Program-made: the position numbers and the translations under genes | The notes under the pieces: generated by a model | Told to the model about the DNA's origin: nothing | Database searches by the model: none | What the model saw: the letters and a program-made list of their open reading frames with translations, nothing else | In this document: one piece after another, positions 57,854 through 64,000 of the stretch | How the letters are laid out: each line of letters begins with the position of its first letter | Position numbering within the stretch: position 1 is the first letter of the stretch | Origin: Macrobrachium rosenbergii | Lineage: Eukaryota; Arthropoda; Malacostraca; Decapoda; Palaemonidae | DNA length: 64,000 bases | Assembly: GCF_040412425.1 (NCBI RefSeq) | Contig: NC_089761.1 | Coordinates: 21,801,644-21,865,643 of the forward strand | Direction of reading: 5' to 3'

Positions 57854-60800
57854 ATGGCGAAAGGAAAAAATGGCCGCATCGTCAAATGGAAAGGCGAGGA
57901 TCCCTTTCCGGAAATCCCGAACGCCAACTACGCCTCCTTCCTGTTGACTGTGATGTCCAGACACGAGGAAAATGACGCTGCTCTGGTTAGTGTGGATAAA
58001 GTTTGCTGCCTTGGTGTATTTTAGTGTATCATTGGCTTGAATAAGTTGCTGGGTCTTTCAGAAGATTCCTTAGTGGCAGGTGTGGCTGTCATTTTCTAAA
58101 AGGTTAAACCTCACTCTTTTTCCCTGTCACCGATCTGATATCCTATTTTCATGCTCTTATTTCTCTGAGCTGGACTACTTATGGGCATTAGACTCACCGC
58201 AACATTTGCTCTAGCGTTTAAGAAATAAAAGTAACATTCACAGTATAACTAGTTCAAGTTGCACAACACTTATCTTCACAAGAACGCGGTCTGTATGAAC
58301 TGTCATTATGGCCGGATAGGGAACTGTCCAACAACCTGCATTTCCAACAAAAATTTTGTACAACCCTGATTCGCTAAATCTTTTGATTCAGCAAAAATCT
58401 TTGCGTCTACTGCTTAACAGTGCCTTGTCTCGCTGAATGAAATGACCTCTTTAGTTCACATTTATACTGTATTAACAAGGACAATTAACCATTCTTCGCG
58501 TCTACTGCATAACAGTGCTCTTTCCCGCTAAATGAAACGCCCATTAAAGTTCATATTTATTAACTAATAACTAATATTCCTGCACTGATAGTTTTGCTCA
58601 TTTTTTGCCATATAGCTTTACAATTCTTAATCAGTTACTTCCTATACTGACGAAGCTTTGCGTCTCGCCAGGTAGATGGACAAACAGGTAAGGCCTACAC
58701 TTACGGCGATGTCCGACGCAACATACCCAAGATACGAAACGGTTTGGCTGCCGCTGGAGTGCGCCCGGGAGACAAAGTCTTTTTGGGATGCAGGAATCAC
58801 ATCGACATGCCCGTGGCCCTGTTATCCATTATCCTCGCTGAGGCCACTTGTGTTCTTGTCAATCCAGCTTCGACTAAAGGTGAGCATCGATGAATGTTGT
58901 TTCACAATGTGCCTCTGTCTGGTCGTTTACAGGTTACTGTAACCCATAGTTGCTTCTGCTTTGCTTCCTACAAACACTTTGTGATAGTCGAGGTGGGTTT
59001 TTTTAACTTAGAATTAAAGGTTCCCACTTTTCACTAGGAAAAAATATAGAAAACTCCAACTCATTGATTATGACGGGTCATAACTATTATTAGTAAGGTT
59101 ATAATTTCTGCCGCCATCTTGAGTGTCCAATTCGATTTTTTTATCTAATTTGTATCTGTCCTAAGATTCTGTGCTGAAACGGGGTCTGTTGTTATTAATC
59201 AACATAACAGATCACGTGGACCCTTACATGCACAATGTCTTTCGTCTTTACTGTATCTGCATTTTGAAATGAGGCCAAAAGTACAGGCACAGACAGACAC
59301 TCATATATGTTACAATTCTTACCTTTGCAGAGGAGCTGAAGCACATCATCGGCCTAAGTGAGTCTCGCTGGGTCATAGCGCAGGACGAGAAGGTGGCACA
59401 GAAGGTGGAGGAAGCTTTCAAGGAACTGTCACCCAACGCTCTTCAGCAGCTCTGGGTAATGGATCAAACTACCCCAGCCAGACCCTCCCTCAGTGACCTC
59501 ATTTCCTCCACGGCACCTGAGCTTCAAAATAAGGTTGGGCGATTTTAGTTTACTAGATCAATTTTTATACCTTAGACAACTTATCACGATATTGCTAGTA
59601 AAAGTAAGCCAAAGTTTTTTTTCATTTTATTTTATTGCAAAATACGCAGACCATTTTGAGATATTACACTGATTCCGATTTAAAAATCTTTATCGTTAAA
59701 GATTTAAAGGAATAACTCTTTCAGCCAAGAATAATCTGAAAGTTTAGATTAGATGCGAACTAAACGCATTGTTTATTCTTAGAGAGCAGTTTAGCAGTTG
59801 CAGGAAGTCTCTGACTTACGCTGAGTGAAAAAACTAAATTGCCAAATTACACTTCCGACAGAACTATCATACGTGCCTGTGACTGCCTGCAGTAGCTCAG
59901 TCTCTCTGCACATGTGCATGCACATAAACATTTGCTTTGGCCACGGTCAGTGAGAACTGTCATTTCAGAGTGATGTCTTTGACGCTGCCACAACTGTTGC
60001 ACTGATGCCCCTCTCATCTGGCACCACGGGCCTTCCGAAAGGCGTTATGCTCTCTCACCGTAACTTGATAGCTACGCAGATTCAAAGGGCGTAAGTAAAT
60101 TCGCGCCTCAGTTGTAGTCAACGGACCGGCCTTGAGTCAGCGCCCACTCTTGCTCGTAGTACTAACGGCCATTAGCAAGTTTGAGCAAACAAGCGTAAAC
60201 AATTATTAAAAAGGTGTGAATTATCTAATGGTCTTTGATGTAAACAGCATATAGAACAACTGTTTACATCCAAAGGGAATTAAATATGCGAGCAATTTTA
60301 TCCCAACGATTCTAAAAAATGTCAGTATAATATGATGCACATATTCTGAGACAAGGAGAGAGGAATCTGCTAAATTTGGCTATTTCAACCTTGGCTTCTC
60401 TTCATCACAGGATTGCAGCAAGTCTCTCTCCACTACGCGGCATCAACGTCTATAAATCAGCTTTAATCATCATCCCAATGTATCACATGATGGGTTTTAA
60501 CATGGTGATGAACGCGTTATTCAGCGGAGGGAAAGCGGTCATCATCCCAAGGTTTACTCCCAAGGAATATTTCAGCGCCATCGAAAAGCATAAGGTCAGG
60601 TAGAGTGCTGTTTATGAATATAATAATAAAATATTTAAATTGAAATCAAATGAGAGAGACAGCAACCTGACCTTCAAGAGCAAATTTGTATATCGTGTCA
60701 CTCTTGATACGATATACAAAAATTTGTGTGGATTCTTAATTACCTCTGTGTTTTGAACTCCAGTCATCAGAAAAGTTAAAGCTTATTCAAAATCAACACT

Positions 60801-60987
60801 GTTCCATCTTTTGTATCAACGCAAACATTTTTACCACTACTCATCCACACATTTTTCACCAAATGCATTTCTCTTTCCTTTTGTGTTTTCAATTTCCGTT
60901 TAATAAGCATCTAATTGTAGCACTTTTTAATATTTCAGAATTTAGTTTATCCAGTCCTTGACTATAACTTGACATAAATGCAGTATG

Positions 60988-61065
<78 letters not shown>

Positions 61066-63375
61066 GGTAGATGAAACCTACTCATATGGAACAAGCCCAT
61101 AGGAGCCATTAACTTGAAATTCAGCTTCCAAAGAATATGGAAGAAGTAGGAGGAATGAATTAAAAAGGAAGGAAAAAATCTGATTTCACAAGAATAATAA
61201 TTTCCACAGGTAACCTTCTCCCCCGTCGTCCCATACGTCTTGCGGTATCTAGAAACCTCGCCCACCTTGAAGAACTACGACCTCTCGTCGCTCATCATAT
61301 TCGCAACGGGTTCAGAACCTATATCAGCAAGTACACTGACAAACGTAGCTAAGAAGGTGAGAGACAGAGAGCTATTACTTCAATTCCAACCTGTTATGAA
61401 TTTTTAATAATTTTTGATCACCTCTTTCCTTTGATTTCGAGCTGCCTGCGTAGTCCTATAAATGTGTTAAAGAAGGTCATCCTGTACTGCGATATCTTGA
61501 AATTTCGATGGGTTCCAAACCTGTATCAGGAGGAAAACTGGAAAATATGATTTGAGTCACTCTCTCCTGTGTCTTTAAGTTTCATGAAACATCGCACATC
61601 TCGAAAAACTGTGACCTTCCGTCGCTCATCACGTGTTTGGCAGCTTCCAGGGTATTTATCAAAAAGAACAATGAACAACTTAACTCAAATGATAAGGGAT
61701 AGACGGAGAAACTATGATGAAGCTCGAACCTGCGTCATCGAAACTTGGGAAAACACAATTAGTCAGGAGAAACAGAATTCACTTCTGTATCTGCAATTCA
61801 CTGGTGAAAACTACTAACGAGAAACGACTGGTTTCAATTAAGATGACTTGTGCGCGCATGGGCCCTGGCTCTAAGTTAACTCAGAACTGGAGTAAGGTGT
61901 GAAAGGGGTTAGGACTGGTGTGGACTTCTAGACTCTGCACAACCAACAGAGACGAAGTTGTACAAGAAAACAAGTCGGGTTGTTCTAAAATTCCTGAGTG
62001 TAAGGTCTCATTCCCGAGGTCCTAGCTCGGTAGATTTGTAGTTAATAGAACGCTGAACTCTGTATAGAAAGTGGTAACGTCAGGTTCTTATTTCCTAAGG
62101 AATGAGATCCAGGAATTTGTCCAGTTTGCCTTTAAGTACTTGCAGTGGTTGATGCACACCAAGAGAGACGGTTCTGCTGTAAGAGATTTTTTTTCTTTCT
62201 TTTGTTCTCTACCTCTTTATTTCCGGCTGTGATCGTTACAGTTGGCTGACCAACAGTCACACAATTCAATTCTAGGTCAGCGGAAGCACAGGGTTGTGAC
62301 CTTGGTACCTCCCATTAGTAGAGGGAGAGAATGACAGTCTGCTGTTGCCCTGTGAAATAAGGCGATGTATTGATGCCCAGCCATATCACTTGAAGAATCC
62401 TTGAAATTTATTGCTAATATTTCATTAGTTACTCACTGCAGAGTTGCTAATAATTGCAGTCTCTGCCATTAGTATTATAATCATAAGCCAAGCTACAACC
62501 CTAGCTGGAAGAGGAGTGTTGCTAGTCCAAGGGCTACAATCAAAGAAACCCAGTACACATATGCAATCCGTTAAGAATAATCAATGAAGGAAATAAGATA
62601 ACGTTGGTTTTCTTATATAACTTGTATCGACCGTTGTGGAAATAGTTCGATACTTATGGGTTATATTTAGAAGTCAAATATGTTCCAACTCCTGTTGATC
62701 CTCGATTTTTAAAGTGTATCAACATGTACTCTTAAAATTACTCGGGCATCTTCACAGGTATCTCATAATACCCATATCTGCCAGTACATAGTAATGAGAC
62801 GTACGCCCCTTGAAGTTCCACAAACAAACATGGCCCAGTTCTAGCACATATTAACCCAGAATCTGATCCATGTTTCACCTGCAGAGCGGACGCATGGCTT
62901 TGCAAGGCTGGGGAATGAGTGAAACTAGTGGCATAGGCACGGGTACTTCCTCCGAGACGTATAACAAAGAAAGCTGCGTCGGAAAGTTTCTGCCGTTCTT
63001 CCAAGCAAAGGTAAGAATATTTTGTGCCTGACACGACAAACTCTTTGTTCTTCAAGTAAAGAGTCCAGTGGTATATCTCATAGAGTTTAATGCTTCCTCA
63101 GTAGTTATAAGGTAAATGTTTGATGACAGAATCGTGTTCTATTTAAGGTTATTGATCTTGAAACTGGGGAAATGTTGGGAGAAGGACAGGAAGGAGAGTT
63201 ATGCGTAAGAGGATCTTCGATCATGTTAGGTTACGCCAATAACCCCAAGGCCACAGCCGAGACCATCGACCCCGAAGGGTGGCTCCACACGGGTGACCTT
63301 GTGTACTTCGACGAAGAGGACAACTTTTATGTCACGGGGAGGATCAAGGACCTTATCAAGGTCAAAGGATATCAG
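57854..63375 (+). CDS. 4CL/luciferase-like acyl-CoA synthetase (5' eight coding exons, 3' end off window)
   Basis: Exons 57854-57985, 58672-58879, 59331-59533, 59969-60090, 60411-60594, 61210-61356, 62885-63010 and 63148-63375 join in frame to 450 residues, with GT-AG introns throughout. The ATG sits in AAGATGG. An acceptor at 57826 suggests an untranslated first exon upstream. The protein is an ANL-superfamily adenylating enzyme that activates a carboxylic acid with ATP and then transfers it to CoA. Motifs: P-loop SSGTTGLPKGV (197-207), MYHMMGFN in the substrate-pocket region, QGWGMSETSG (339-348), GELCVRG, GWLHTGD (418-424), and GRIKDLIKVKGYQ at the hinge, with Arg439. The C-terminal lid with the catalytic Lys, about 90-100 residues, and any peroxisomal SKL-type signal lie beyond the right edge. 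The substrate cannot be told from sequence. Crustacean luciferases of other types are unrelated, so light production is not implied. Confidence 0.93.
58371..58560. repeat. ~105-bp imperfect tandem duplication in synthetase intron 1
   Basis: GCGTCTACTGCTTAACAGTG with a following CGCTGAATGAAA recurs as GCGTCTACTGCATAACAGTG with CGCTAAATGAAA. Confidence 0.65.
60682..60725. repeat. Intronic hairpin in synthetase intron 5
   Basis: Arms AAATTTGTATATCGT and ACGATATACAAAAATTT enclose a 12-base loop (GTCACTCTTGAT). Confidence 0.6.
60990..61180. repeat. (ATT)n tract followed by dispersed repeat copy 2
   Basis: About 25 ATT units (60990-61063) lead directly into CGGTAGATGAAACCTACTCA and TATGGAACAAGCCCATAGG, matching the repeat at 2902-3070. 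It ends 30 bp before the 3' splice site of synthetase exon 6. Confidence 0.8.
61357..62884. other. Synthetase intron 6
   Basis: A 1.5-kb intron. Part of it (61500-61640: GGTTCCAAACCTGTATCAGG, CATCGCACATCTCGAAAAAC, GTGACCTTCCGTCGCTCATC) loosely mirrors exon 6 sequence (ACCTCGCCCACCTTGAAGAA, CTACGACCTCTCGTCGCTCA). This may be a decayed duplicate of that exon. No splice-competent copy is seen. Confidence 0.45.
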
Positions 63376-64000
63376 GTAAGGTATCACCAGCAGTGCAGAG
63401 CCCTCTGATTTTAGTTCTCTTAAAGAAACGTTAAGTGAGATACCTATTAAAATATAAGGATTACGGCTGCACTTTACTCAACAAATTCTTTTCCGTTAAA
63501 CATAATTCCACTATAACAAATTACTATATAATTCTTTGATAGGCTAATACTACGGCCCATTACTTTTGCAAATTAGATTGGAAGGTTATGTTTTAATCGT
63601 GTATGTGTATAAGCTAGGAGAGTATCTTAAGAACGGATGAACTGAATTTGATGAAACTAGAACGACAAACTCATAAGATAACTATCTCCATATGATTAAC
63701 TTTTTGGCAAAATCGGTCTAGAGTTGACGATTTGTTCCAATGGCAACTGTCTCTGCTCAGAACGGATTTCTCCCAAAATTTAATCAATTTGGTCATATCA
63801 CCTCATGAATATCTCTGCGAAGTTTCATCAAATTACGTTTACCTGCTCTTACGAAATCATGGACACATACGTTCATACAATACTGACTTTGGGATGCTTA
63901 AACTGACTTTCGGATGCTTAAATTGATTATACCCGGCTAGATATACGCTTTTGATAGCTGTAAATTTTCAAGGTTCATAACAAAGAACTGTTAATTTTTT
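63376..64000. other. Synthetase intron 8, incomplete
   Basis: This begins with the GTAAGG donor after GGATATCAG. No acceptor leading to the expected C-terminal exon is recognisable before the window ends. Confidence 0.6.

Overview
The window looks like nuclear DNA from a decapod crustacean, probably a caridean shrimp. The evidence is AT-rich DNA, small exons with GT-AG introns, dense (ATT)n, (TA)n and (GA)n microsatellites, DIRS-like tyrosine-recombinase retroelements, and a tRNA-derived SINE and other dispersed repeats that I associate with decapod genomes. The species call is inference. There are no operons, CRISPR arrays or bacterial features.

Four protein-coding genes can be supported. 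(1) The 3' end of an unidentified + strand gene (exons 11429-11566, 11761-11951, 17966-18526) encodes a Ser/Arg-rich, probably disordered C-terminus. (2) A complete five-exon C1QBP/p32 (gC1qR) gene lies on the - strand, 24175-40097, converging with gene 1. It encodes 257 residues with a mitochondrial presequence. (3) A complete six-exon calaxin/EFCAB1-type EF-hand gene lies on the - strand, 44855-50038, and encodes 207 residues. (4) The 5' eight coding exons of a 4-coumarate:CoA ligase/luciferase-like acyl-CoA synthetase lie on the + strand, 57854-63375, and run off the right edge just after the hinge motif. In genes 2-4 the exons join in frame without stops.

Layout: 1-2300 is a decayed DIRS-like retroelement 3' end plus inverted-repeat structures. 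2300-18526 holds gene 1 exons, interrupted by two oppositely oriented copies of a large element with a core of ~375-bp tandem repeats, and by a decayed LINE. 18527-24175 is the space between the convergent genes. 24175-40097 is C1QBP, whose introns hold a second DIRS-like remnant, a 5'-truncated LINE with target-site duplications, MITEs, a deleted mariner and a 520-bp foldback. 40098-44855 is intergenic. 44855-50038 is calaxin. 50039-57826 is a repeat-filled divergent intergenic region. 57827-64000 is the acyl-CoA synthetase.

The observation most worth following is just upstream of calaxin. A perfect RFX-type X-box and a consensus forkhead site lie 4 bp apart, within 50 bp of the ATG. This RFX plus forkhead pairing is the one known to drive motile and mechanosensory ciliary genes. 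Decapod sperm lack flagella, so an intact, apparently ciliary-regulated dynein-docking gene suggests a role in another cell type, such as chordotonal sensory neurons. The other main oddity is the tandem-cored inverted-terminal element, present twice in opposite orientation around two exons of gene 1.
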